From contig VMSP01000164.1 in assembly GCA_013792135.1 (NCBI GenBank), positions 28,958-92,957 of the forward strand: DNA of 64,000 bases, read 5' to 3'. The translations under genes were made by a program, and so were the position numbers. Origin of the DNA: Desulfocapsa sp. Lineage in GTDB: Bacteria; Desulfobacterota; Desulfobulbia; Desulfobulbales; Desulfocapsaceae. Positions 1 to 7,586 of this stretch are shown here, one piece after another; within the stretch, counting starts at the first letter, position 1; every line of letters begins with the position of its first letter. The notes beneath the pieces were generated by a model that saw nothing but the letters and a program-made list of their open reading frames with translations, was not told the origin of the DNA and did no database searches.

Positions 1-91
1 CTTCATCATTTCCCCAAAAGGCCTGTGCGGAAAAGGGAACAATCAAGAGAAGTATCAATAGATGGAAAAAAGTGATGAGTTGTAGTCGCAT
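1..91 (-). CDS. Secreted protein, N-terminal fragment cut by the window edge
   Basis: Read on the minus strand, an ATG at 91-89 opens a frame that runs off the left edge after 30 residues. It begins MRLQLITFFHLLILLLIVP and ends in SAQA followed by FWGNDE. This is a textbook Sec signal peptide: one Arg, a Leu/Ile-rich core, and an A-Q-A cleavage site. The product should therefore be exported. Its function cannot be told from what is present. It lies downstream, on the same strand, of two other small secreted-protein genes, so it may be the third member of a cluster of exported proteins. No strong ribosome binding site is visible. The perfect hairpin at 102-137 lies just upstream. Confidence 0.55.
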   Translation of the reverse strand, partial: MRLQLITFFHLLILLLIVPFSAQAFWGNDE

Positions 92-101
92 ATCACATGT
101 C

Positions 102-137
102 GTTTCACTGGAGGACATATCTGTCCTCCAGTGAAAC
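102..137. terminator. Perfect 16-bp hairpin between two secreted-protein genes
   Basis: Arms 102-117 and 122-137 are exact reverse complements, separated by the four bases TATC. A run of T follows on the plus strand (140-147). On the minus strand, the direction of the flanking genes, the A-run precedes the stem and no T-run follows. It could attenuate transcription from the glycine-rich gene into the next gene, or stabilise a 3' end. Confidence 0.6.
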
Positions 138-145
138 TATTTTTT

Positions 146-505
146 TTATTCAGTTACCGCTGCTGCCGGCACTGCTGGAGTAGTCAAACAACTTCCATCC
201 TGCACGCCATTGACATTGCCAGGACGACTGGTGGCACCACTAGCGGTGGTGCCGGTGGTCAGAAAGGTGCCATCGCGACGTTGTTGTGAATCTGCCAGGC
301 GTGTTGTTGTGCTTTGTGAAGTGGATTGCGCCTGGCCTCCCTGCCCAACTCCGCCTCCACCACCGTTCCCGCCTCCACCACCGTTCCCGCCTCCACCACC
401 ATTTCCGCCTCCACCACCATTTCCACCACGAGCCATTGCCTCTCCAGCCAACGTCATGGCACACATTAGCGCCAATCCCAAGACCATCATTTGTCCTGTT
501 TTCAT
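146..505 (-). CDS. Small secreted glycine-rich repeat protein
   Basis: A 119-residue protein with a clear signal peptide (residues 1-25, ending GEAMA before RGG). Residues about 27-53 are a low-complexity stretch of GGGGGN repeats. A Ser/Thr-rich tail with a single Cys (106) follows. The repeat is coded by about four 18-bp tandem units (roughly 350-430). The start is supported by AAGGAA about 10 bases upstream of the ATG. Its leader closely matches that of the 44-residue protein encoded at 637-771 (MKT-x2-MM at the start and GEAMA at the end), so the two are paralogous at least in their export signals. A sigma-54-like box lies at 613-627. No catalytic domain is recognisable. A flexible exported or matrix protein is plausible, but its function is unknown. 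Confidence 0.7.
   Translation of the reverse strand: MKTGQMMVLGLALMCAMTLAGEAMARGGNGGGGGNGGGGGNGGGGGNGGGGGVGQGGQAQSTSQSTTTRLADSQQRRDGTFLTTGTTASGATSRPGNVNGVQDGSCLTTPAVPAAAVTE
350..430 (-). repeat. 18-bp in-frame tandem repeat coding Gly5-Asn
   Basis: About four near-identical 18-bp units encode the GGGGGN block of the secreted protein. The third-base differences between units (C versus A/T) are all silent. The array is likely to vary in copy number by slippage. Confidence 0.8.
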
Positions 506-612
506 AATATATTTTTCCTTATAAAGAGTAAAGAGCCATCAGGAAACAACAATTCAATTTCTGACTCCATCATTTGACAACGGCCATACATAGCCTTTCA
601 ATATTAATTACG

Positions 613-627
613 GCACTTATTCAGCCA
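613..627 (-). promoter_or_regulatory. Sigma-54-like promoter upstream of the glycine-rich protein gene
   Basis: On the minus strand the sequence reads TGGCTG-AATAA-GTGC. It keeps the invariant GG and GC of the -24/-12 elements at the required 10-base spacing. The ATG it would serve is about 110 bases downstream (505). The neighbouring response regulator is of the sigma-54-activating class, which makes the match more meaningful, but it was found by eye. Confidence 0.4.
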
Positions 628-636
628 CAATTAAGT

Positions 637-771
637 TCATGGTGCACAGGTTGAAGTCGGGGTACGAATCTTGGTACGACTCTGCGCTTTGGTAGCGGCC
701 ATGGCCTCACCAACCAGGGTCATTGCAAAAATTGCCGCCAATACCAGAGCCATCATTCGTTTTGTTTTCAT
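637..771 (-). CDS. Very small secreted protein, 44 residues
   Basis: An ATG at 771-769 has a strong AAGGAG ribosome binding site about 8 bases upstream and opens a 44-residue frame ending in TGA at 637. The first 25 residues are a signal peptide (MKTKRMMALVLAAIFAMTLV, then GEAMA). The mature part is only about 19 residues, basic and Thr-rich, with one Cys near the end (STCAP). The leader is clearly related to that of the gene at 146-505. The mature parts share little except a single Cys near the C terminus. A sigma-54-like box (853-868) and a palindrome (944-958) lie upstream, and the gene is directly downstream of the sigma-54 activator gene. An activator-controlled exported peptide is likely; its role is unknown. 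Confidence 0.7.
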   Translation of the reverse strand: MKTKRMMALVLAAIFAMTLVGEAMAATKAQSRTKIRTPTSTCAP

Positions 772-852
772 GTTCAATTTCTCCTTGTGGTTTCAAACTG
801 CCTATTATGTTTAACCAGGGGAAATCCCCGGCAAACGTTCAGTCATAAGGAT

Positions 853-868
853 TCCACAATCTGTGCCA
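853..868 (-). promoter_or_regulatory. Possible sigma-54 promoter of the 44-residue secreted protein
   Basis: On the minus strand TGGCAC-AGATT-GTGG gives a perfect -24 box. The -12 box has GG where GC is expected, so the site is imperfect. The ATG is about 80 bases downstream. A palindrome suited to an activator lies about 75 bases upstream (944-958). Confidence 0.3.
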
Positions 869-943
869 GTTATACAGCTCTCACCAACTAATTGAAATTA
901 AACATTTTTATTTATAGCAATCCATCCATCACCTAAAAAAACA

Positions 944-958
944 GTGCAGATTCTGCAC
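944..958. promoter_or_regulatory. Palindromic candidate activator site
   Basis: GTGCAG-ATT-CTGCAC is a perfect 6+3+6 palindrome. A further half-site with TTGCAC follows at 973-978. Spacing upstream of the sigma-54-like box and the NtrC-like TGCA half-sites suggest an upstream activating sequence for the response regulator encoded at 996-2339. It could instead be part of the 3' end of that transcript. Confidence 0.4.
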
Positions 959-995
959 AAGCAGGGAAAATCTTGCACTATTCTTCCTCTTTCTC

Positions 996-2339
996 TTAAT
1001 CCGACATCCCATATTCCTTCAGGCGATACTGGAGGGTTCGTAGCGATATCCCCAGACGGTCTGCAGCCAGTCGGCGATTGCCGGCCATGGCCTTGAGGGC
1101 GGCAATAATCGCCTGGTGTTCAGCCTCCTTCAGGAGACCACTTTCACCCGGAAACGCACCATTTTCTGTCGCCCGGAAGAGTTCAGGGAGTTCCGCACTT
1201 GTCACCTCACCCCGCGATAAAATAACAGCCCTTTCCATCACATTCTGCAGCTCACGGATATTACCTGGCCAGTGATAGGAGCGCAGGGCTTTAAGCGCCG
1301 ATGTGGCGATTCCAGAAATTCGCTTTCCCATGCTATGAGCATGCAGACGAACAAAAAATTGCGACAGGACATCGATGGCATCCCGACGATCACGCAGCGA
1401 GGGCAGAGTAATGGGAAAGACATTGAGTCGGTAAAACAGATCTTCCCGAAAGTGGCCAATGGTTATATCATGGGCAAGATCTCGATTGGTGGCCGCCACT
1501 ACCCGCACATTGGCATGAATTTCACGACTGCCCCCCACTCGCTGAAAGGTTCGTTCCTGAAGCACCCGCAGCAACTTCGCCTGCATCGGCAACACCATCT
1601 CTCCAATTTCATCGAGCATGATGGTACCGCCGGAGGCCAGCTCGAATTTCCCCTGACGGGCAGTTGAGGCGCCGGTGAAGGCACCCCGTTCATGACCAAA
1701 CAACTCACTCTCCAGCAGATTTTCCGGTATAGCCGCACAGTTCACCGCAATGAAGGGACCATTTTTACGAGGGCTTACGAGATGAATATAACGGGCCAGT
1801 AGCTCCTTGCCGGTACCGCTTTCACCCCCAATTAAAACCGTGGCCTCAGTCGGCGCCACCTCTCCCACCAGCCAGCGTACTTGATCCATAGACTTGCCCG
1901 CAAAGAGGATGTCCAGGGGGGGAAGGCCTTCCATCTCAGCCTCATCAAGTGCGTCCAGCCGCCGTTTTCGGCAATGTTCGGTCAGAAGACGCTCCACCAG
2001 CGCTCGAAGGGTGGCTGGATCCTTCAACGGCTTGGTCAGGAAATCACTGACTCCGTCCTTGATGGCCGCAACGGCTTCCTCCACCGTTCCGAAGGCCGTG
2101 ATCAGGACAAAGGGCGGGGCTGAAACATCCTGGCGACTGGCTTGAAACAGCTCAATCCCCCCCATTTTCGGCATTTTGAGATCAGACAAGACCAGATCAA
2201 AGGATTCCTGCTGCAGTTTTACCAGACCTGCTGCGCCATCTACCGCCTGATTCACCTCGTGTCCCGCATCTTCAAGGATGGCCGTAAGCAGACCTCGAAA
2301 AGTGCCATCATCTTCAACAACCAGGATTCGACCTGTCAT
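996..2339 (-). CDS. Sigma-54-dependent response regulator, NtrC/ZraR type
   Basis: 447 residues from the ATG at 2339, which overlaps the stop of the upstream kinase gene as ATGA. The open frame extends further upstream without a plausible start. Residues 1-120 form a receiver domain with the acidic pocket EDD (9-11), phosphoacceptor Asp53 and the FLTKP lysine. A sigma-54 AAA+ domain follows with Walker A GESGTGKE, the sigma-54-contacting loop GAFTGA and Walker B IMLDEIGE. The C-terminal Fis-type helix-turn-helix contains GNRRLAADRLGISLRTLQYR. When phosphorylated by the partner kinase it should activate sigma-54 promoters. Two such candidate boxes lie just downstream in front of secreted-protein genes. 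Confidence 0.93.
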   Translation of the reverse strand: MTGRILVVEDDGTFRGLLTAILEDAGHEVNQAVDGAAGLVKLQQESFDLVLSDLKMPKMGGIELFQASRQDVSAPPFVLITAFGTVEEAVAAIKDGVSDFLTKPLKDPATLRALVERLLTEHCRKRRLDALDEAEMEGLPPLDILFAGKSMDQVRWLVGEVAPTEATVLIGGESGTGKELLARYIHLVSPRKNGPFIAVNCAAIPENLLESELFGHERGAFTGASTARQGKFELASGGTIMLDEIGEMVLPMQAKLLRVLQERTFQRVGGSREIHANVRVVAATNRDLAHDITIGHFREDLFYRLNVFPITLPSLRDRRDAIDVLSQFFVRLHAHSMGKRISGIATSALKALRSYHWPGNIRELQNVMERAVILSRGEVTSAELPELFRATENGAFPGESGLLKEAEHQAIIAALKAMAGNRRLAADRLGISLRTLQYRLKEYGMSD

Positions 2340-3589
2340 GCACTGTCTCCATTCTGCAAAACAATCGGTAAACGAACGATACACTCTGCCCCGCCGTCTG
2401 TTCCATTTCTCAACTCTATACTGCCGCCACAACCATCAACAATCTTCTTACAGACCGCCAGTCCCAGACCAGCCCCCCGGGCCTTGCTGGTACGAAAAGG
2501 TTCGAAAAGCACGTTCTGCATCTCTGCCGCAATACCAGGGCCATTATCTTTCACCCTAAGCTCAACCCATTTCCCCTCGCGCCGCCCCTGAACGACAATA
2601 ATGCCACTAACTGGAGATGCCTGCAGCCCATTGGTAAGCAGATTAAGCAAAAGCTGTTGCAGATCGGTATCCGAACAGGATACCATCAACTCTTCAGGAA
2701 TATCAGATGAAAAACGAATATCCTGTTCCTGCGCCTGAAGAGACAGCAGTTCCAACACCGTCGACGCAACCACAGCAGGTTGACCTGCCCCTGCCACAAG
2801 GGACTCTGAACGAGTATAGAGCAAAATATCATGGGCCAGCCCTTCAAGACGCCGAGCCTCATTGACAATCAGGGCTGCAAAGCCACGCTCTCTCCCCTCC
2901 GGCAACCGTTCTTGCAGAAGCTGACCATATCCCTTGATTCCGGCCAAGGGGTTACGGATCTCATGGGCCAACACCGCCCCCACCTCGCCCAATCGTGCCA
3001 ATTCCTGCTGCCGCGCGACCTGATACTGCTGTTGCACCTGCCTCCGTAACAGCCAGATGATAATCAACCCCATCATCCACCCAACTGTCAGCAGGGAGAA
3101 GATAACTGTCATCCCCTGACGTGCCCGACGCATGACACTCTCAGAGCGCCAGGTATGCAGGGCAAGACGAAGGATAGAGGTCTGACCTGAGAAATGCACA
3201 GGGGTCTGAAATTCATAAACCGTTTCCCCGGTGCCCAATCCTATACGCTCCTCACTCAAACCTCCTCTTGTCAATAATGGACGGTAGCGCCCATCCGCCA
3301 CATCAGAACCAACAAGATCGGAATTTGTATGAAAAAGAATCTTCCCTTGGGAAGAAAGAAGGGCCGCATAGGCTATCTCTGGGGTCTGGAACGAGGCCAA
3401 AGATTTCAGAGAAGGATCACGAGCCGCCACCCCTTCCATGGCAGTTGCCATGGTCAAGGCCAGACCTCGCAGATTTTCCTGGGCCATCGGCGCAGCTGAA
3501 CGATAATTGTCCAACACAAACCAGATAAGACCACCTGTTAAAACAAGGGCTGCAATAAGAGTCAGAAAAAAAGCGCTGTTACGAATCAT
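2336..3589 (-). CDS. Membrane sensor histidine kinase, ZraS/PilS-like
   Basis: 417 residues. A first membrane segment lies at about 7-27. A periplasmic sensing region of about 130 residues follows, then a second membrane segment at about 160-182. The cytoplasmic HisKA domain has the phosphoacceptor His209 in LAHEIRNPLAG, and the ATPase domain has DNGPGI and GLGLAV glycine boxes. It overlaps the response-regulator gene by four bases, which marks the two as a cognate pair. It starts 30 bases after hpt. The periplasmic part is not a recognised ligand domain, so the signal is unknown. The layout resembles the envelope-stress ZraSR system, where a small secreted protein is the target. Confidence 0.88.
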   Translation of the reverse strand: MIRNSAFFLTLIAALVLTGGLIWFVLDNYRSAAPMAQENLRGLALTMATAMEGVAARDPSLKSLASFQTPEIAYAALLSSQGKILFHTNSDLVGSDVADGRYRPLLTRGGLSEERIGLGTGETVYEFQTPVHFSGQTSILRLALHTWRSESVMRRARQGMTVIFSLLTVGWMMGLIIIWLLRRQVQQQYQVARQQELARLGEVGAVLAHEIRNPLAGIKGYGQLLQERLPEGRERGFAALIVNEARRLEGLAHDILLYTRSESLVAGAGQPAVVASTVLELLSLQAQEQDIRFSSDIPEELMVSCSDTDLQQLLLNLLTNGLQASPVSGIIVVQGRREGKWVELRVKDNGPGIAAEMQNVLFEPFRTSKARGAGLGLAVCKKIVDGCGGSIELRNGTDGGAECIVRLPIVLQNGDSA

Positions 3590-3619
3590 GAATTAGGAAT
3601 ACTAATCTGCAACCTGGAA

Positions 3620-4150
3620 TCAGACAGGAGTCTTGAGATGATAGATTGCCGGTAAGTGGCGATATTGCTCATTAAAATCAAGGCCATACCCAACAAGAAA
3701 CCCATCAGGAACAGAAAAACCGCAATAATCAAGCTGCACCTGATGAGCACGACGCTCTGCCTTATCAATAAGGGCACAGATCTTAACTGAGCGAGCCCCC
3801 TGAGATATAAAATGGTTGCTCAGCCACTGGAGAGTGAGGCCGCTGTCAATGATATCTTCCACCAGCAGCAGATCATAATCCTGTACGGCAATAGTCGGTT
3901 TACTGCGCACAATGATATCACCTGACGAAGACGAAGCATGGCCATAGGAAGAGACCTGAATAAAATCGACAACCAACGGAATATCGATGGCCCGGATCAA
4001 GTCGGCCATAAAGACAAATGCACCTTTCAGAACTCCGATTACCAGCAAATTTCCGGTTGCATAGTCACGACTGATTGCCTGCCCCATTTGCACCACCCGC
4101 TCATGGATGGAAAGGGCATCCAAAACAATTTCCCGATCACTTTCCTGCAT
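3620..4150 (-). CDS. hpt: Hypoxanthine phosphoribosyltransferase
   Basis: 176 residues, the normal length for the family. It transfers ribose-5-phosphate from PRPP to hypoxanthine or guanine, giving IMP or GMP in purine salvage in the cytoplasm. The PRPP loop is LLLVEDIIDSGLTL at about 97-110, preceded by the SSYGHASSS flexible loop. The C-terminal KAERRAHQVQLDY and FLVGYGLDF segments bind the purine base. It is first in a minus-strand group with the sensor kinase 30 bases downstream. A functional link with the two-component system is not apparent. Confidence 0.93.
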   Translation of the reverse strand: MQESDREIVLDALSIHERVVQMGQAISRDYATGNLLVIGVLKGAFVFMADLIRAIDIPLVVDFIQVSSYGHASSSSGDIIVRSKPTIAVQDYDLLLVEDIIDSGLTLQWLSNHFISQGARSVKICALIDKAERRAHQVQLDYCGFSVPDGFLVGYGLDFNEQYRHLPAIYHLKTPV

Positions 4151-4313
4151 ACTGCTCTCCTGTTTTTTGTCTTGATCTTATACTTTCCACTCTCTTTATG
4201 GTACGAGGGAAGGTCAAAGTCAAGATTTTAATGGCCTGTCCAGTGGCTATATTCCAAGACAAAAAGTTGTGCTAAAGGCTTGCTGAGATCAGTTAATAAT
4301 GAATTTTCACCTG

Positions 4314-4342
4314 TTGACAAAAAAGATTGGTTCAAGTAAATA
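4314..4342 (+). promoter_or_regulatory. Sigma-70-type promoter of the hdrC-mvhD-metV operon
   Basis: TTGACA at 4314-4319 is followed after exactly 17 bases by TAAATA at 4337-4342, with a further TATAAA overlapping. Transcription should begin near 4349. This rules out the upstream start of the downstream frame (4327) and favours the ATG at 4435. Confidence 0.6.
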
Positions 4343-4434
4343 TAAATTTCATTTATGAAATGTATCAATCAACGTGGTGTCGTTTTTTCGATTACCACCT
4401 GAAGAAAAATGACGAAAAGCCAAGAGTTGTCAAA

Positions 4435-4995
4435 ATGGGAAAACCAGTCACTACATTAACTCCTGCCTTTAACAGCGAGGTTGTTGCTGTTCCAGGCGGT
4501 GAACATCTAAACAGTTGTTTTTCGTGTGGGGCATGCAGCGGCATATGCCCTGTCAGTCAGGCCATTCCTGAATTTGACCCACGAAAGATTATTCACATGA
4601 TCCGGATGGGGATGAAGGATCGATTGCTCGGCTCCGACTTTCTCTGGTATTGCTCCGGCTGTAAATCCTGTGTTTTTGTCTGTCCACAAGATGTGCGTTT
4701 TGCCGAAATCATGGGCGCGCTGGCCAAACTGGCCCTGAAAGAGGGCTATGTCAGCGAGCAGGATCTGATCGACAAAGGCAAGTCCGCCCAGGTGGATCGT
4801 GACCTCTGTGTCGCCTGCCTCACCTGTATTCGCGTCTGCCCTTGGTCCATTCCCACAATTGACAAGCAAGGCGTGGCAGTCATTGATGTTGAGGCATGCA
4901 GGGCCTGCGGGATCTGCGTTGAAGAGTGCCCAGCCCGGGCTATCAGGCTGAATGAATCCGAGGATGGACGGTTGATTGCAGCCTGCGGGGCTTAA
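4435..4995 (+). CDS. HdrC-like iron-sulfur protein fused to a two-cluster ferredoxin domain
   Basis: 186 residues from the ATG at 4435. The frame is open from 4327, but that start lies within the promoter. There are four tetracysteine motifs: CX2CX2CX3CP at 28-38 and 73-83, as in the heterodisulfide reductase subunit HdrC, and CX2CX2CX3CP at 125-135 and 155-165, as in bacterial ferredoxins. It should hold four [4Fe-4S] clusters. It is cytoplasmic, with no signal or membrane segment, and would pass electrons between redox modules. It heads an operon with MvhD and MetV, so an electron conduit to methylene-tetrahydrofolate reductase is the best inference. HdrA and HdrB are not in the window. Confidence 0.8.
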   Translation: MGKPVTTLTPAFNSEVVAVPGGEHLNSCFSCGACSGICPVSQAIPEFDPRKIIHMIRMGMKDRLLGSDFLWYCSGCKSCVFVCPQDVRFAEIMGALAKLALKEGYVSEQDLIDKGKSAQVDRDLCVACLTCIRVCPWSIPTIDKQGVAVIDVEACRACGICVEECPARAIRLNESEDGRLIAACGA

Positions 4996-5041
4996 ATCAG
5001 ACGGCGTGTGCAAAGGTCGTTTAGAGGGACGAGGAATAAAA

Positions 5042-5455
5042 ATGAGTTTTGAACCAAAGATAACCCTGTTCAGTTGTCATTACGCATCACAGCAGAGTTG
5101 TGCTGAAAAAGGAAAAGAGTTGCAACAGCTTGGGTTTCCGGCATCCATAAATCTGGTCAGAGTTCCATGTACCGGTAAAGTGCAGGTGACAACCTTATTG
5201 CAGGCCTTTGAAGACGGCGCCGATGGCGTCTATGTGGTTGGTTGTCCGGTGGATGGCTGTCACAATGTCAAGGGAAGTGTCAGGGCTGCCAAAAGAGTTA
5301 CGGCCGTGAAAAAAGCCCTGGAAGAGCTCGATGTTGAGAGTGGAAGGATAGAGATGTTTCACCTTCCCCGTGGACTGCATCCGGAATTTGTGGCTGCAGG
5401 GATAGCAATGGATAAAAAGATCCGTGCCCTTGGGCCAAGTCCGTTTCAAAGTTGA
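5042..5455 (+). CDS. mvhD: MvhD/FlpD-type electron-transfer iron-sulfur protein
   Basis: 137 residues from the ATG at 5042, with a GAGG ribosome binding site just upstream. The protein matches the MvhD/FlpD family: an N-terminal FSCHYASQQSC, a middle VPCTGKV, and the GCPVDGCHNVKG motif, giving five conserved Cys for a [2Fe-2S] cluster. In methanogens and acetogens MvhD links a hydrogenase or dehydrogenase to heterodisulfide reductase. Here it lies 46 bases after the HdrC-like gene and about 100 before metV, so it probably links those two proteins. Its length matches the family. Confidence 0.88.
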   Translation: MSFEPKITLFSCHYASQQSCAEKGKELQQLGFPASINLVRVPCTGKVQVTTLLQAFEDGADGVYVVGCPVDGCHNVKGSVRAAKRVTAVKKALEELDVESGRIEMFHLPRGLHPEFVAAGIAMDKKIRALGPSPFQS

Positions 5456-5552
5456 AAAGTAAAGTTGAACACAGGAGTTGAACACAGCAGACATGCAAAC
5501 TGAGCCGTTCAATTTTCACCGTTCTACTATTTTTTTATCAGGAGTGTAGAGG

Positions 5553-6221
5553 ATGATTGTCGCAGAACGAAAGCCAATGGCTGAAATTTTAGGAATGGTA
5601 AAGGATTGCTCCAAGGTTTTGGTTCTGGCCTGTCGCGGGTGCGTAACCGTTTGTTCAGCCGGTGGTGAACGCGAGGCCGCAGCCCTGGCCTCCTTGATCC
5701 GTCTTGGCATGAAGAAAGAAGGAAAAGCCATTCAGGTCATCGAAGGAAGCCTGGTCAGGCAGTGCGACAAGGAATATATCGATGCCATGGACGAATGGGA
5801 TGGTCAATACGACGCCATTGTCTCCACGGCCTGTGGAGTCGGCGTCAACTTCATTGCCAATCTGCGCAAAGAAACTATGGTGTATCCAGCGCTTAACACC
5901 ACTTTCTTCGGCGGTTCTGCCGAGCAGGGTATCTGGACGGAACAATGCGCCGGCTGCGGCAACTGTGTCCTCCATCTCACCGGCGGTCTCTGCCCTGTAG
6001 CCCGATGCGCCAAAAGCCTGATGAACGGTCCCTGCGGTGGCTCAGTGGGTGGTAAATGTGAGATCAACAAAGACACCGAGTGCATCTGGCAGTCTATCCA
6101 TGACCGCCTGGGCAGTTTTGGCAAGCAGTCGCAGATGGAAACAATTGCCCCCATCCGTGACTGGTCAACAGCTGGTCATGGCGGCCCTCGCAAGACCGTA
6201 CGTGACGACCTGACTCTATAA
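5553..6221 (+). CDS. metV: MetV, zinc-binding partner of methylene-tetrahydrofolate reductase
   Basis: 222 residues. The start has GGAG eight bases upstream. Residues 1-120 form the MTHFR C-terminal-type domain (VLACRGCVTVCSAGGE near the start, then STACGVGVNF). The C-terminal third carries a Cys-rich region, CAGCGNC and LCPVARCAKSLMNGPCGG, typical of MetV. In acetogens MetV forms a complex with MetF that reduces methylene-tetrahydrofolate in the Wood-Ljungdahl pathway. Here it closes the hdrC-like/mvhD operon and is followed by a strong terminator. No metF is present in the window, so its catalytic partner must be encoded elsewhere. Confidence 0.82.
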   Translation: MIVAERKPMAEILGMVKDCSKVLVLACRGCVTVCSAGGEREAAALASLIRLGMKKEGKAIQVIEGSLVRQCDKEYIDAMDEWDGQYDAIVSTACGVGVNFIANLRKETMVYPALNTTFFGGSAEQGIWTEQCAGCGNCVLHLTGGLCPVARCAKSLMNGPCGGSVGGKCEINKDTECIWQSIHDRLGSFGKQSQMETIAPIRDWSTAGHGGPRKTVRDDLTL

Positions 6222-6307
6222 TGAGGATCTGATGGCATGGCCTGATGATTTCTGCCGAAAGCGACCTTGAAAACTCAGTAACTTCGAGGTAATTAAAAAA
6301 ATATAAA

Positions 6308-6345
6308 AAACGTTTTTGCCTTCAAATGCAGAAACGTTTTTTTTT
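6308..6345 (+). terminator. Intrinsic terminator after metV
   Basis: A stem (6308-6319 with 6328-6339, one bulge or mismatch) around an 8-base loop is followed by a run of eight or more T. It ends the hdrC-like/mvhD/metV operon about 90 bases after the stop codon. Confidence 0.85.
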
Positions 6346-6377
6346 GTCCTCTTTCCCTCTTCTCCCCCAGCAAGATT

Positions 6378-7586
6378 ATGGATCAGCCCTCCACCCCTGA
6401 CCTGCAGACAGCCCAGAGGCTTATCCTTGAACAGACCTCAACCCTACCTGCTCAGGCCATTCCTCTGGAAGAATCCCTTTACCGGACCCCCTCCCTTTCT
6501 CTGCCAGCCCTGCTCCCCTCACCCAGCTTCAATCATTCCACCCGTGACGGCTTTGTCTTAAGCGCAAGCCCGGATAGCCAGGGAAAATACCGTATAGCTG
6601 GTGAGATCCCTGCTGGGGATATCTGCAAAAACCATCTGACCAAAGGGGAGGCATGGCGGATTATGACCAGAGCCCAGCTTCCTACCGGTGGGGTCAAGGT
6701 CATCCCGCAGGAACAATGCACAGTCGAGGGTGACATCCTGCTCATCTCTTCTAAAGGATTGCTGGCAAAGGATTCATTTATCCGAAAGCAGGGAAGTAAT
6801 ATTGCACAAGGAAAGGTTGTTGTTCCGGCCGGGACTCCTATCCAGCCTGAACATCAGGCACTGCTGGCTGGTGTCGGATATACCGAAATTCCTGTTCATC
6901 TTCGGCCCAAGGTCAGTTTTTTCTGCACCGGTAATGAACTTGTGGGGCCGACAGCTACAAAATTAAGCGGCCAGAAGGTTTCAGAAAATCGTTTCCTACT
7001 AAATAGCCTGATCCAACTCTTCGGGGCCATCCCCACCGACTGTGGTCTGGTCGGGGACAACAAGAACGAACTACACCGGGTCTTTGCCACCCTTGATTCC
7101 GATCAAACAGATGTTATTATTTCCACCGGCGGGATGGGGCCAGGGAAATACGATCTGCTGGAAGACGCCTTTATTGAGGCCGGGGGCCAGGTAATCTACA
7201 ATGCCCTCAAGATACGCCCAGGGAAGGCCACTCTCTTTGGCACGCTAGGCCAGAGTCTCTTCTTTGGCCTGCCAGGTCCGCCGCCAGCCGTACACCTGCT
7301 CTTTCATGAATTAGTGAGACCTGCCCTGCTTGCCTTGCAGGGAATAAAACAGTGCCTCCCTGAAAGAATCAAAATTCGCCTAACAGAACATCTCACCTGT
7401 CCTGAAAAAAAAACTCCCTGTCTTAAGAGCGGTATCTTCCAAATCAATCAGGGGATATGCACAGCCCGCTTAGCAAAGAAGAGTGAAGCGACGTCCTGCT
7501 ACTTGGTCTGCCCTGCCCACCGCCAGCAATTCCACACAGGTGAATGGATTCAGGCCCATTTAATCAATTCTCCCTTCCAAGGCTGA
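6378..7586 (+). CDS. moeA: MoeA-family molybdopterin molybdenumtransferase, divergent
   Basis: 402 residues, family length. MoeA inserts molybdate into adenylylated molybdopterin to give molybdenum cofactor. The domain order fits: the N-terminal MoeA domain with STRDGFV (54-60) where the usual form is SxMDGYA, MTRAQLPTGG (96-105) where MTGAPLPxG is usual, the MogA-like domain FFCTGNEL (181-188) and ISTGGMGPGKYDLL (248-261), and GLPGPPPAV (297-305) in the C-terminal part. Several positions differ from the consensus although the catalytic Asp is kept. It may be a second, specialised MoeA, for example one serving tungsten or one enzyme class. It follows the metV terminator and appears to be transcribed alone. 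Confidence 0.85.
   Translation: MDQPSTPDLQTAQRLILEQTSTLPAQAIPLEESLYRTPSLSLPALLPSPSFNHSTRDGFVLSASPDSQGKYRIAGEIPAGDICKNHLTKGEAWRIMTRAQLPTGGVKVIPQEQCTVEGDILLISSKGLLAKDSFIRKQGSNIAQGKVVVPAGTPIQPEHQALLAGVGYTEIPVHLRPKVSFFCTGNELVGPTATKLSGQKVSENRFLLNSLIQLFGAIPTDCGLVGDNKNELHRVFATLDSDQTDVIISTGGMGPGKYDLLEDAFIEAGGQVIYNALKIRPGKATLFGTLGQSLFFGLPGPPPAVHLLFHELVRPALLALQGIKQCLPERIKIRLTEHLTCPEKKTPCLKSGIFQINQGICTARLAKKSEATSCYLVCPAHRQQFHTGEWIQAHLINSPFQG

Noticed and set aside
350..430. Possible CRISPR-like repeats
   Set aside because: The 18-bp units are contiguous with no spacers and encode amino-acid repeats.
210..524. Proline-rich open frame opposite the glycine-rich gene
   Set aside because: It is the complement of the GGGGGN repeat. 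The minus-strand gene has a signal peptide and ribosome binding site, and this frame has neither.
4327..4434. Upstream extension of the HdrC-like gene
   Set aside because: The start would fall inside the -35/-10 promoter, and the added 36 residues have no family similarity.
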